Of a DNA stretch of 36,689 bases, positions 17,084 through 25,056 are shown piece by piece. Below the pieces are notes generated by a model. That model made no database searches and had not been told where the DNA came from. It worked only from the letters and a program-made list of their open reading frames with translations. The position numbers and the translations under genes are program-made. This stretch comes from an uncultured Nitrosomonadales bacterium (GTDB lineage Bacteria; Pseudomonadota; Gammaproteobacteria; Burkholderiales; Gallionellaceae), in the NCBI GenBank assembly GCA_903861075.1, contig CAIOSY010000105.1:1-36689 (forward strand), written 5' to 3'. Each line of letters starts with the position of its first letter. Positions within the stretch are counted from its first letter, which is position 1.

Positions 17084-17163
17084 TCACGTCTCGCGCGGGT
17101 AAACCGTTATAGGGTCTACTGCGTTACACCCTACTCGACTTTTAAATTCACCAGGTACATCTG

Positions 17164-19332
17164 ATGGAGTTTCTCAAAATATTGCCTTTGCGTGGTCCGA
17201 ATATTTGGACCTATCGTCCCGTGCTTGAGGTTTGGTTAGATATCGGCGTGTTAGAAGATTCCCCGTCCAATACCATCCCCGGTTTTTACGAACGCCTGAC
17301 TGACTGGTTGCCTACGCTGATCGAACATCGTTGTGGTATTGGTGAACGAGGTGGTTTCTTGCAACGGCTGCGTGAGGGAACCTGGCCCGGTCATATCCTC
17401 GAGCATGTCACCTTAGAATTGCAAAATCTGGCGGGTATGCAAAGCGGCTTTGGCAAAGCGCGCAGTACCTCTGTGCGTGGCGTGTACAAAGTGGTCGTGC
17501 GTTCGCGCAATGAACAAGTTACCCGGGTCGCCTTACAGGAGGCGCGGGGTTTGATACTGGCTGCGATGAATAATCAGCCCTTTGATGTTGCCGCAACCCT
17601 GGCGAAGTTGAATGATATGGTAGACAGATTGTGTCTGGGGCCGAGTACCGCATGTATTGTTGATGCGGCAACCGACAGAGCTATTCCTTCGATACGTTTA
17701 ACCGAAGGGAATCTGGTGCAGCTGGGCTATGGCGCGCGGCAACACCGTATCTGGACGGCTGAGACGGATCAAACCAGTGCCATTGCGGAAACGATATCCA
17801 GAGACAAGGATTTAACCAAGACCTTATTGCAGGCGTGCGGCGTGCCCGTTCCTGAAGGACGAATTGTTGATAGCCCCGAGGATGCCTGGCAGGCTGCTGA
17901 AGATATTGGTTTGCCTGTTGTGGTAAAACCTTCCGACGGTAATCATGGTCGCGGGGTTTCAACGGAATTGATGACCCGTGAAGAAGTCTTGACCGCTTAT
18001 GCCCTTGCCGATGAGCAGGGCAGCGAAGTGATCGTTGAGCGCTTTATACGTGGAAATGAACATCGCCTGCTGGTTGTGGGTGGCCGTTTGGCGGCAGCGG
18101 CGCGAGGTGAACTGGTTTATCTGGTGGCTGATGGTTTATCTACCGTCAGCACATTGATCGCAGAACAAATCAATACTGATCCGCGTCGCGGGGCGGGGGA
18201 AGATTTTCCGCTTAGTCTGGTTGAGCTGGATCAGAATGCGGCGGCTCAGTTTGAAATTGCACGTCAAGGTTATACTGCGGATTCAATTCCACCGGCGGGT
18301 GTGCAAATTTTAATTCAGCGTACCGGTAATGTGGTGGATGATGTGACCGATCTGGTACATCCGGAAGTGGCCTCCCTCGTGGCACTCGCGGCCCGTATTA
18401 TCGGTCTGGATATTGCCGGTGTTGATCTGGTCGCGGAAGATATTTCACGCCCGTTAGCCGGCCAGGGCGGAGCGATCGTTGAAATCAATGCAGGTCCGGG
18501 TCTGCTGATGCATTTGAAACCGGCTTCAGGGCATGCGCGCCCGGTAGGTCTGGCTATTGTAGACAGCCTGTTTTCTGAAAATGAAAATGGCCGCATTCCC
18601 GTCATTGGTATTTGCGGCACGCACGGTAAAGCACAGGTTGCGCGCATCGTCGCCAGATTGTTGAAACTGGCCGGTTTTTATGTCGGGCTGGCATCGCGGG
18701 ATGGCTTGTCGTTTGACAAACGTATTGTAGACAAGAAGGATTGCGCAAACTGGGCTTCCGCGCAAAAAATACTGCTCAATCGCTCAGTTGAAGCGGCTGT
18801 GATTGAAAATAGTATAGAGATGATTTTGTCTGAAGGACTCGGCTATGACCGCTGTCAGGTGGGTATTGTTACCAATTTAGAACCTGCCCGTCATGTCGGT
18901 GCCTATTATATTGAAACCCCGGAGCAGGTTTGCAATGTGGCACGCACGCAAGTCGATGTCGTGTTGTCCGAAGGCGTTGCGGTACTCAATGGCACGGATA
19001 GTCTGGTTGTGGCATTGGCACAGTATTCGGATGGCGAAGTGATTTATTTTGCCGCTAGCGATCCGCTGCCGGCCGTTTCGGCTCATCTTGCATCGGGCGG
19101 TCGTGCCGTTTTGGTTCAAGATGGCAGTATCGTATTAAAACAGGGGGAGACAGCGTGTATTTTGCTCAAGTTGGCCGCTGTCCCTATGTCCAGCAAGGAG
19201 TGCAGTTTGTCTCAGCTTGACAATGTACTGGCCGCGATTGCAGCGGTTTGGGCCTTGGGTGTTTCTACGGATTTAATGCGCGCGGGGATTGCGACCTTTG
19301 AGGTGGCGCGTGCGGATGTATCTGATGCTTAA
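17164..19332 (+). CDS. cphA': Shorter cyanophycin synthetase paralogue (CphA'-like), Mur module degenerate
   Basis: A 722-residue homologue of the gene that follows. The N domain (about 1-160) keeps H77-I-L-E80-H81 and E85 within GHILEHVTLELQ. An ATP-grasp domain (about 215-480) looks complete, with VVVKPSDGNHGRGV, VERFIRGNEHR and a metal-site end VEINAGPGLLMH. The Mur-ligase-like region begins at about 480, but its P-loop reads GTHGKAQ (485-491), lacking the Thr/Ser after the Lys. The protein ends about where the Mur C-terminal domain should begin, so Arg-adding activity by the Mur route is unlikely. Two-gene cphA'/cphA sets are known in betaproteobacteria, and cyanobacterial CphA2 also has an inactive Mur module and uses Asp-Arg dipeptides. 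Whether this protein extends polymer, recycles dipeptides or supports its partner is undecided. The Shine-Dalgarno sequence (AGG) is weak. Confidence 0.9.
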   Translation: MEFLKILPLRGPNIWTYRPVLEVWLDIGVLEDSPSNTIPGFYERLTDWLPTLIEHRCGIGERGGFLQRLREGTWPGHILEHVTLELQNLAGMQSGFGKARSTSVRGVYKVVVRSRNEQVTRVALQEARGLILAAMNNQPFDVAATLAKLNDMVDRLCLGPSTACIVDAATDRAIPSIRLTEGNLVQLGYGARQHRIWTAETDQTSAIAETISRDKDLTKTLLQACGVPVPEGRIVDSPEDAWQAAEDIGLPVVVKPSDGNHGRGVSTELMTREEVLTAYALADEQGSEVIVERFIRGNEHRLLVVGGRLAAAARGELVYLVADGLSTVSTLIAEQINTDPRRGAGEDFPLSLVELDQNAAAQFEIARQGYTADSIPPAGVQILIQRTGNVVDDVTDLVHPEVASLVALAARIIGLDIAGVDLVAEDISRPLAGQGGAIVEINAGPGLLMHLKPASGHARPVGLAIVDSLFSENENGRIPVIGICGTHGKAQVARIVARLLKLAGFYVGLASRDGLSFDKRIVDKKDCANWASAQKILLNRSVEAAVIENSIEMILSEGLGYDRCQVGIVTNLEPARHVGAYYIETPEQVCNVARTQVDVVLSEGVAVLNGTDSLVVALAQYSDGEVIYFAASDPLPAVSAHLASGGRAVLVQDGSIVLKQGETACILLKLAAVPMSSKECSLSQLDNVLAAIAAVWALGVSTDLMRAGIATFEVARADVSDA

Positions 19333-19362
19333 TGCCATTAACCACACTGAAGGAAATTTGTA

Positions 19363-21930
19363 ATGGAAGTGTCTCGTATACGCGCGCTGCGCGGACCTAA
19401 TCTGTGGAGTCGACATACCGCTATCGAAGCGGTGGTCTCTTGTACACAGGCGGAATGTGATATTGCTCAAATCCCGCAGTTCGAAGCAAGGCTACGAGCC
19501 CGTTTCCCGGAAATTGGCATGTTGCAACTGCCCGGTCACACGGATGCGGTAACGATGGCACATATTCTGGAAGTGGCCGCACTGGCTTTGCAAGCTCAGG
19601 CAGGCTGTCCGGTATCCTTTAGTCGTACCGGTACCACCCTCGATGAGGGGGTGTTTCAGGTGGTGTTTGAGTACAGCGAGGAAGAAGTGGGGCGCTTAGC
19701 CTTTACGCTGGCGCGAGATTTGTGCAATGCCGCTGTTGCTGATAGCACGTTTGATTTGGCGCTGGCGCTCGATCAATTGCGCGAACTGGATGAGGATGTG
19801 CGTCTGGGGCCGAGTACCGGTTCTATTGTGGATGCCGCTGTGCGCCGTAGCATTCCTTATCGCCGGCTCACCCAGGGTAGTCTGGTTCAGTTTGGCTGGG
19901 GAAGTAAGCAACGCCGAATTCAGGCAGCAGAAACTGATCGCAGTAGCGCGATTGGTGAGGCCATCGCACAAGATAAAGAACTGACCAAGAAATTGCTCGA
20001 AGCGGCCGGCGTTCCTGTGCCGCAAGGTCGTCCGGTTGCCAGTTCAGATGACGCGTGGGCTGCGATGTGCGAGATTGCAGGCCCTGTGGTGGTAAAACCT
20101 CTGGATGGCAATCAGGGTAAAGGCGTGACGGTTAATATTGTGACGCGTGAACAACTGGATGTTGCTTATAGCGTCGCCGCAGAAATGGGTTCAGAAGTGC
20201 TGGTCGAACGTTTTATTCCAGGCAGTGATTTTCGTATGCTGGTCGTTGGCAATCAATTAGTCGCTGCAGCACGGCGCGAACCCCCGCTGGTTATCGGTGA
20301 TGGTGTGCATACCGTGCGTGAATTGGTCAATCAGGTAAATAATGATCCACGGCGCGGCGAAGGGCATGCAACATCGCTGACTAAGATACGTCTGGATGCC
20401 ATTGCTCAGGCCAGACTTGAAGCCCAAGGTTATAGCGATACGTCCATTCCCAAAAAGGGTAGCTGTGTGGTGTTGCGCAACAATGCCAATTTGAGTACGG
20501 GTGGCACGGCGACCGATGTAACCGAAGACGTGCACCCTGATTTAGCCGCCAGTGCCGTTGCTGCGGCGCAAATGGTGGGTCTGGATGTGTGCGGCGTGGA
20601 TGTGGTATGTGACAGTGTACTGCGCCCGATGGACGAGCAGGGGGGGGGTATCGTTGAAGTTAATGCGGCACCGGGTTTGCGTATGCACTTGCAACCGTCC
20701 TTTGGTAAAGGACGCGATGTGGGTGAAGCCATTGTTTCAATGATGTTTGAGCCCGGCGATGACGGACGTATTCCGCTGGTCACCGTTGCGGGTACGAATG
20801 GTAAAACAACGACGGTACGCTTGATAGCTCATATACTCGGCTGCCAGGGCTTGCGTGTGGGAATGACCAATTCAGATGGCGTTTATATTGAAGGGCGTCG
20901 TATTGATACGGGTGATTGCAGCGGTCCTAAGAGTGCACGCAATGTTTTGCTTCATCCTGATGTTGATGCGGCTGTTTTTGAAACGGCCAGGGGCGGCGTA
21001 TTGCGCGAAGGTTTAGCGTTTGATCGTTGTGATGTGGCTGTTGTGACCAATATCGGTATGGGCGATCACCTGGGGCTCAACTACATTAGTACAGTCGAAG
21101 ATTTGAGCGTGGTGAAACGGGTCGTCGTACAGAATGTTACGCACAATGGAACCGCCGTGTTAAATGCGGCTGATCCTATGTCGGCAGCAATGGCTGATGT
21201 GTGTCCGGGCTCGGTGACTTTTTTTGCAAAAGATCGTTATCATCCTGTGATGGCGGCGCATGGCGCACAGGGAAAACGTGTCGTGTATGTTGAAGGTCAT
21301 CAGATAGTCGCGCGTGAGAAAAAAACGGAGTTGCGTATTGATTTTAATCAGATTCCGATCACCCGTAATGGCACGATAGGTTTTCAGATTGAAAACGCCA
21401 TGGCTGCGATTGCGGCCGTCTGGGCATTGAATGTTGACTGGGAGACGATCTGTCGGGGGGTGGCAAGTTTTGTGAATGATGCCAAAACCGCGCCCGGTCG
21501 CTTTAACTTCTTTGATTATCATGGTGCGTCCGTGATTGCGGACTATGGACATAATCCGGATGCCATACTGGCGCTGATTCCAGCTATTGAAAGTATTCCG
21601 GCAAAAAAACGGCTGGTGGTTATCAGTGGTGCAGGCGATAGGCGTGACGAAGATATACGTATGCAGACGGAAATTCTGGGGGATGTCTTTGACGAGGTGA
21701 TTCTGTATCAGGATCAGTGTCAGCGCGGTCGTGCCGATGGCGAGGTGTTGAATTTGCTCAGATTGGGTTTGACTCATGCTCAGCGTGCAACAAAAATGGA
21801 TGAAATTACCGGTGAGTTTTTAGCGATTGATACTGCGCTTGCCCGTCTGGAACCGGGGGATTTATGCCTGATTTTAATTGATCAGGTCGATGAGGCTCTG
21901 GCGCACATCGCCCACGCTTGTTCTAAATGA
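19363..21930 (+). CDS. cphA: Cyanophycin synthetase (CphA), with altered N-domain motif
   Basis: Non-ribosomal polymerase that builds multi-L-arginyl-poly-L-aspartate from Asp, Arg and ATP in the cytoplasm. The 855 residues show an N domain (about 1-160), an ATP-grasp domain that adds Asp (about 210-470: VVVKPLDGNQGKGV, VERFIPGSDFR, VEVNAAPGLRMH) and a complete Mur-ligase-like module that adds Arg, with P-loop GTNGKTTT (477-484) and the C-terminal DYGHNPDA motif from D727. In the N domain the paralogue's HILEHVTLE is replaced by HILEVAALA (H67, E70, V71, A75), so a His and a Glu are lost. It starts 30 bp after cphA' with a good AAGGA site and overlaps the methyltransferase gene as ATGA. A G9 run (20640-20648) lies inside the gene. 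No cyanophycinase or isoaspartyl dipeptidase gene is in the window. Confidence 0.95.
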   Translation: MEVSRIRALRGPNLWSRHTAIEAVVSCTQAECDIAQIPQFEARLRARFPEIGMLQLPGHTDAVTMAHILEVAALALQAQAGCPVSFSRTGTTLDEGVFQVVFEYSEEEVGRLAFTLARDLCNAAVADSTFDLALALDQLRELDEDVRLGPSTGSIVDAAVRRSIPYRRLTQGSLVQFGWGSKQRRIQAAETDRSSAIGEAIAQDKELTKKLLEAAGVPVPQGRPVASSDDAWAAMCEIAGPVVVKPLDGNQGKGVTVNIVTREQLDVAYSVAAEMGSEVLVERFIPGSDFRMLVVGNQLVAAARREPPLVIGDGVHTVRELVNQVNNDPRRGEGHATSLTKIRLDAIAQARLEAQGYSDTSIPKKGSCVVLRNNANLSTGGTATDVTEDVHPDLAASAVAAAQMVGLDVCGVDVVCDSVLRPMDEQGGGIVEVNAAPGLRMHLQPSFGKGRDVGEAIVSMMFEPGDDGRIPLVTVAGTNGKTTTVRLIAHILGCQGLRVGMTNSDGVYIEGRRIDTGDCSGPKSARNVLLHPDVDAAVFETARGGVLREGLAFDRCDVAVVTNIGMGDHLGLNYISTVEDLSVVKRVVVQNVTHNGTAVLNAADPMSAAMADVCPGSVTFFAKDRYHPVMAAHGAQGKRVVYVEGHQIVAREKKTELRIDFNQIPITRNGTIGFQIENAMAAIAAVWALNVDWETICRGVASFVNDAKTAPGRFNFFDYHGASVIADYGHNPDAILALIPAIESIPAKKRLVVISGAGDRRDEDIRMQTEILGDVFDEVILYQDQCQRGRADGEVLNLLRLGLTHAQRATKMDEITGEFLAIDTALARLEPGDLCLILIDQVDEALAHIAHACSK

Positions 21931-22703
21931 AATTGATACAATCCCGCGAGAATGCCCAGTATAAGGCGCTCGTAAAACTGACCGGTTCTGCCCGCGTTCG
22001 AAGCCGTGAACGGCAGACTGTGCTCGATGGCGTGCATTTGCTGACGGCGTATCTGGATGCAGGTTGCAAACCTTGTCAGGTATTTTTTAATGCGCAAGCC
22101 TTAACCGCGCCGGAAGTGAACGCACTGATTGCCCGTTTGCTTGATGTGCCCCTCACGTTGTTGGACGATAAACTTTTCGATGAACTCTCTGAACTTAAAT
22201 CGACAACGGGGGTGCTGGCGTTAATCGATCTCCCGGTGTCGGCGGTTCCCCTCTCGTCCTGTCGGTTTGCTTTGGTATTGGAAGCGATACAAGATCCGGG
22301 GAATTTAGGTTCTATGCTTCGATCTGCTGCAGCGGCAGGCTGTGATGCGGTTTTTTTATCCGCGAGTTGTGCCGATGCCTGGTCACCGAAAGTGTTGCGG
22401 GCGGCTATGGGCGGGCATTTTGTGCTGGCTATACAAGAACAACAGAATTTGCCCGCGTTGATGAGCGATTTTCCCGGTATGAAAATAGCGACTGCTTTAA
22501 ACGCCACACAGCGTTTGTATGATTGCGATTTGAGTGGAACTGTCGTATTTATGATGGGCAACGAAGGCGCAGGTTTGTCAGACGAACTCCTGTCGCTTGC
22601 CACTCACCCGGTCATCATTCCGATGCCCGGTAAAGTCGAGTCGCTCAATGTTGCTGCCGCGACAGCGATTTGTTTGTTTGAGGCTGTTCGACAACGCGGC
22701 TGA
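21927..22703 (+). CDS. TrmH/SpoU-family RNA 2'-O-methyltransferase
   Basis: S-adenosylmethionine-dependent SPOUT methyltransferase of 258 residues, probably acting on 23S rRNA. The N-terminal substrate-binding domain (about 1-100) begins with SRENAQYKALVKL. The SPOUT core carries motif 1 around DPGNLGSMLRSAAA, motif 2 as MGNEGAGLS and motif 3 as PMPGKVESLNVAAATAI, forming the trefoil-knot cofactor site. The ATG overlaps the cphA stop codon (ATGA), so it is translated with the cyanophycin genes. No functional link to cyanophycin is known to me. The exact target nucleotide cannot be assigned from sequence. Confidence 0.92.
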   Translation: MKLIQSRENAQYKALVKLTGSARVRSRERQTVLDGVHLLTAYLDAGCKPCQVFFNAQALTAPEVNALIARLLDVPLTLLDDKLFDELSELKSTTGVLALIDLPVSAVPLSSCRFALVLEAIQDPGNLGSMLRSAAAAGCDAVFLSASCADAWSPKVLRAAMGGHFVLAIQEQQNLPALMSDFPGMKIATALNATQRLYDCDLSGTVVFMMGNEGAGLSDELLSLATHPVIIPMPGKVESLNVAAATAICLFEAVRQRG

Positions 22704-22747
22704 TTTCTGGCAACGCACTCATATCCCTGATGTTTTTAGCATTGACG

Positions 22748-22767
22748 TATAATGGCAGCAGTCTGCC
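22748..22767 (+). promoter_or_regulatory. Candidate -10 element and start-site hairpin before the RNA helicase gene
   Basis: A perfect TATAAT (22748-22753) is followed at once by a GGCAG-CAGT-CTGCC hairpin (22754-22767), which would lie around the predicted start of transcription. The -35 region is poor. If real, the RhlE gene has its own promoter about 40 bp before its start codon. Confidence 0.35.
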
Positions 22768-22790
22768 GCTTACCCTGAAGAGATACTATA

Positions 22791-24155
22791 TTGAATACTT
22801 TTGCTAACTTGAATTTGGCGCCTGAACTTCTCAGAGCGCTCACCGAATCCGGTTACACCCTTCCCACCCCGATACAAACCCAAGCGATCCCACTCGTTTT
22901 AAACGGGCGGGACCTGATGGCGGGTGCGCAAACCGGCACCGGTAAGACAGCGGCTTTTGCCTTGCCCATGCTGCAAAAATTATTACCTCATGCGAGTTCA
23001 AGTCCGTCACCGGCGCGTCATGTGGTACGCGCCCTTATTTTGGTTCCTACACGCGAGTTAGCCATACAGGTTGAGGCTAGCGTCAAGGCTTATGCTAAAT
23101 ACACTCACTTGCGTTCCTTGGTCGTGTTTGGCGGGGTGGATATTAAGACACAAATTCCCAGTCTCAGAGCCGGTGTGGAAATTTTAGTGGCAACACCCGG
23201 TCGACTGCTCGATCATATAGAACAAAAAACGGTGCAATTGAATCAAGTGCAAATGCTGGTGCTGGATGAGGCCGATCGTATGCTGGATATGGGTTTTATG
23301 CCGGATTTGAAGCGTATCCTGGCGCTGTTGCCATCGCTGCGTCAGAATCTTATGTTTTCAGCAACTTTTTCAAATGAGATCAAAAAGTTATCTTCTGAGT
23401 TTCTTGTAAATCCTGAACTGATTGAGGTTGCGCGCAGTAATGCAACCTCTGCCAATGTCACGCAAAAAGTCTACCTGGTTGACCACGCCGATAAACACGC
23501 TTTGCTCGCTACCTTATTGCGTGGCAGCAATGCGGCTCAGGCGCTGGTGTTTACTAAAACAAAATTGACCGCCAGTCGTATTGCCAGACAATTGCAACGG
23601 GAAGGTTTTACAGCCGATGCAATACATGGTGATAAAAGCCAGTTGGAACGTATGCAGGCGCTGGACGCTTTCAAGTCGGGGAAAATAACCGTGTTGATTG
23701 CCACCGATGTTGCTGCGCGGGGGCTGGATATTGATCAGTTGCCCATGGTCATCAACTATGAAATTCCCAGTGCCCCGGAAGATTACGTTCATCGCATCGG
23801 TCGCACCGGACGGGGGGGGGCCTTTGGTAATGCGGTCTCTTTAGTTTCTTCGGATGAAGAGAAATACCTGCTGGAAATTGAAAAACTGATCAAAACACAA
23901 ATTGAACGTGTTTCGTTACCTAAGGTTGAATTGCCCGTAGCAAAACCCGCTGTTCACGCTGAGCGTTCAGTCGAATTGCGGATGCGCCCGGCGCATAACA
24001 CGAAAAAACCCGTACATGATGCCTGGTTTAATAAACCCTATGAGCCGTCAGTAACAACCCGGATTGAGGAGGTTGTCGTTAGCAGTCGCCCCCGTAGTCA
24101 GATTCCCGCCTTATTTATGCCTAAGAAAACCATAGCCACCGATGCTGAAAATTAA
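22791..24155 (+). CDS. rhlE: DEAD-box ATP-dependent RNA helicase, RhlE type
   Basis: Unwinds RNA duplexes in ribosome assembly or mRNA decay. The 454-residue product shows the Q-motif (TPIQTQAIP, about 26-34), motif I AQTGTGKT (46-53), PTRELAIQ, TPGRLLDH, the DEADRMLDMGF box, SATFS, ARGLDI and HRIGRTGRGG. The C-terminal tail (about 375-454) is basic and low in conservation. The start is TTG at 22791. It gives the N-terminus expected for RhlE (F..L.L...LLRAL...GY), has GAAGAGAT upstream, and no suitable ATG competes. Its 3' end overlaps the next gene by 14 bp. A G9 run (23812-23820) lies in the motif VI region. The RhlE assignment over other DEAD-box subfamilies rests on the N-terminus and length. 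Confidence 0.93.
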   Translation: MNTFANLNLAPELLRALTESGYTLPTPIQTQAIPLVLNGRDLMAGAQTGTGKTAAFALPMLQKLLPHASSSPSPARHVVRALILVPTRELAIQVEASVKAYAKYTHLRSLVVFGGVDIKTQIPSLRAGVEILVATPGRLLDHIEQKTVQLNQVQMLVLDEADRMLDMGFMPDLKRILALLPSLRQNLMFSATFSNEIKKLSSEFLVNPELIEVARSNATSANVTQKVYLVDHADKHALLATLLRGSNAAQALVFTKTKLTASRIARQLQREGFTADAIHGDKSQLERMQALDAFKSGKITVLIATDVAARGLDIDQLPMVINYEIPSAPEDYVHRIGRTGRGGAFGNAVSLVSSDEEKYLLEIEKLIKTQIERVSLPKVELPVAKPAVHAERSVELRMRPAHNTKKPVHDAWFNKPYEPSVTTRIEEVVVSSRPRSQIPALFMPKKTIATDAEN

Positions 24156-25056
24156 GTCGAATTTCTTTATCCGGCTGCAAAGGATAGTGTGCTTGCTTGT
24201 TCTTGCAAGTGTAGCAGCATGCAGTACGTCACCCTCTGTGCTAACCGCCGTGACGCCGACTGTGACACGTCCTGCACCGAAAATTGCGTTGGTGTTAGGG
24301 GGCGGAGGAACACGCGGCTTTGCCCATGTGGGCGTAATCAAAGCACTCGAAGCACAAGGTATTTATCCTGACATTATTGTGGGTACCAGTGTCGGTTCGG
24401 CTATTGGCGCATTATATGCGGCAGGCTACAGTGGATTTCAGTTGCAGGAAATCTCCATACCGATGAAAGAAGAGCGTGTATTAGGCGATTGGTCCTGGCC
24501 TAATCGTGGGTTATATACCGGAAGACCGCTGGCAAATTTCATCAATCAGTCGGTGAAGCAAGTCCCGATGGAAAAATTGCGCCGTACTTTTGCTGTCGTG
24601 GCGACCGATTTGGCAAGCGGTGAAAAAGTGTTGTTTCGTAGCGGTAATGTGGGTTCAGCAGTCAGTGCTTCTTGCGCGGTACCCGGTATTTTTCAGCCTG
24701 TGATTATCAATGGTAAAAGCTATGTAGATGGCGGATTGGTTAGACCTGTACCCGCCAGTGATGCGCGGGCGCTGGGTGCTGACTTTGTAATCGCCGTCAA
24801 TATCTCAAATTTGCCCCAGAATAACAAGACTGAAACAACCGTGGATGTGTTGATGCAGACGTTTGATATTATGAGTCAGACCATCAATCGTTATGAATTG
24901 AACTCTGCGGATATTGTGATACGTCCGGTTACTCGTGAAATTAACCAGAGCAATCTGGATGACAGGCATCTGGCAATACTCGAAGGTGAAAAAGCAGCCT
25001 CAGCGGTGATGCCGGAATTAAAAGCCCGTCTGGCAAAATTGCGTCAGTATCATTAA
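24142..25056 (+). CDS. Patatin-like phospholipase lipoprotein (RssA-like)
   Basis: Predicted serine acyl-hydrolase with a Ser-Asp dyad. The 304-residue product begins with a lipoprotein signal peptide ending in VAAC (Cys27); Ser at +2 favours the outer membrane. The patatin domain shows the oxyanion loop GGGGTRG (53-59), nucleophile S83 in GTSVGS and catalytic D196 in VDGGLVRP. Lipid substrates are likely but unproven. It overlaps the helicase gene by 14 bp upstream, and its stop overlaps the stop of mqo on the opposite strand by 3 bp. E. coli RssA itself is not a lipoprotein, so this belongs to the secreted branch of the family. Confidence 0.9.
   Translation: MLKIKSNFFIRLQRIVCLLVLASVAACSTSPSVLTAVTPTVTRPAPKIALVLGGGGTRGFAHVGVIKALEAQGIYPDIIVGTSVGSAIGALYAAGYSGFQLQEISIPMKEERVLGDWSWPNRGLYTGRPLANFINQSVKQVPMEKLRRTFAVVATDLASGEKVLFRSGNVGSAVSASCAVPGIFQPVIINGKSYVDGGLVRPVPASDARALGADFVIAVNISNLPQNNKTETTVDVLMQTFDIMSQTINRYELNSADIVIRPVTREINQSNLDDRHLAILEGEKAASAVMPELKARLAKLRQYH

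Noticed and set aside
21160-21777. 205-codon - strand frame inside cphA
   Set aside because: It lies opposite the conserved Mur module; the His/Arg-rich translation is typical of an antisense shadow.
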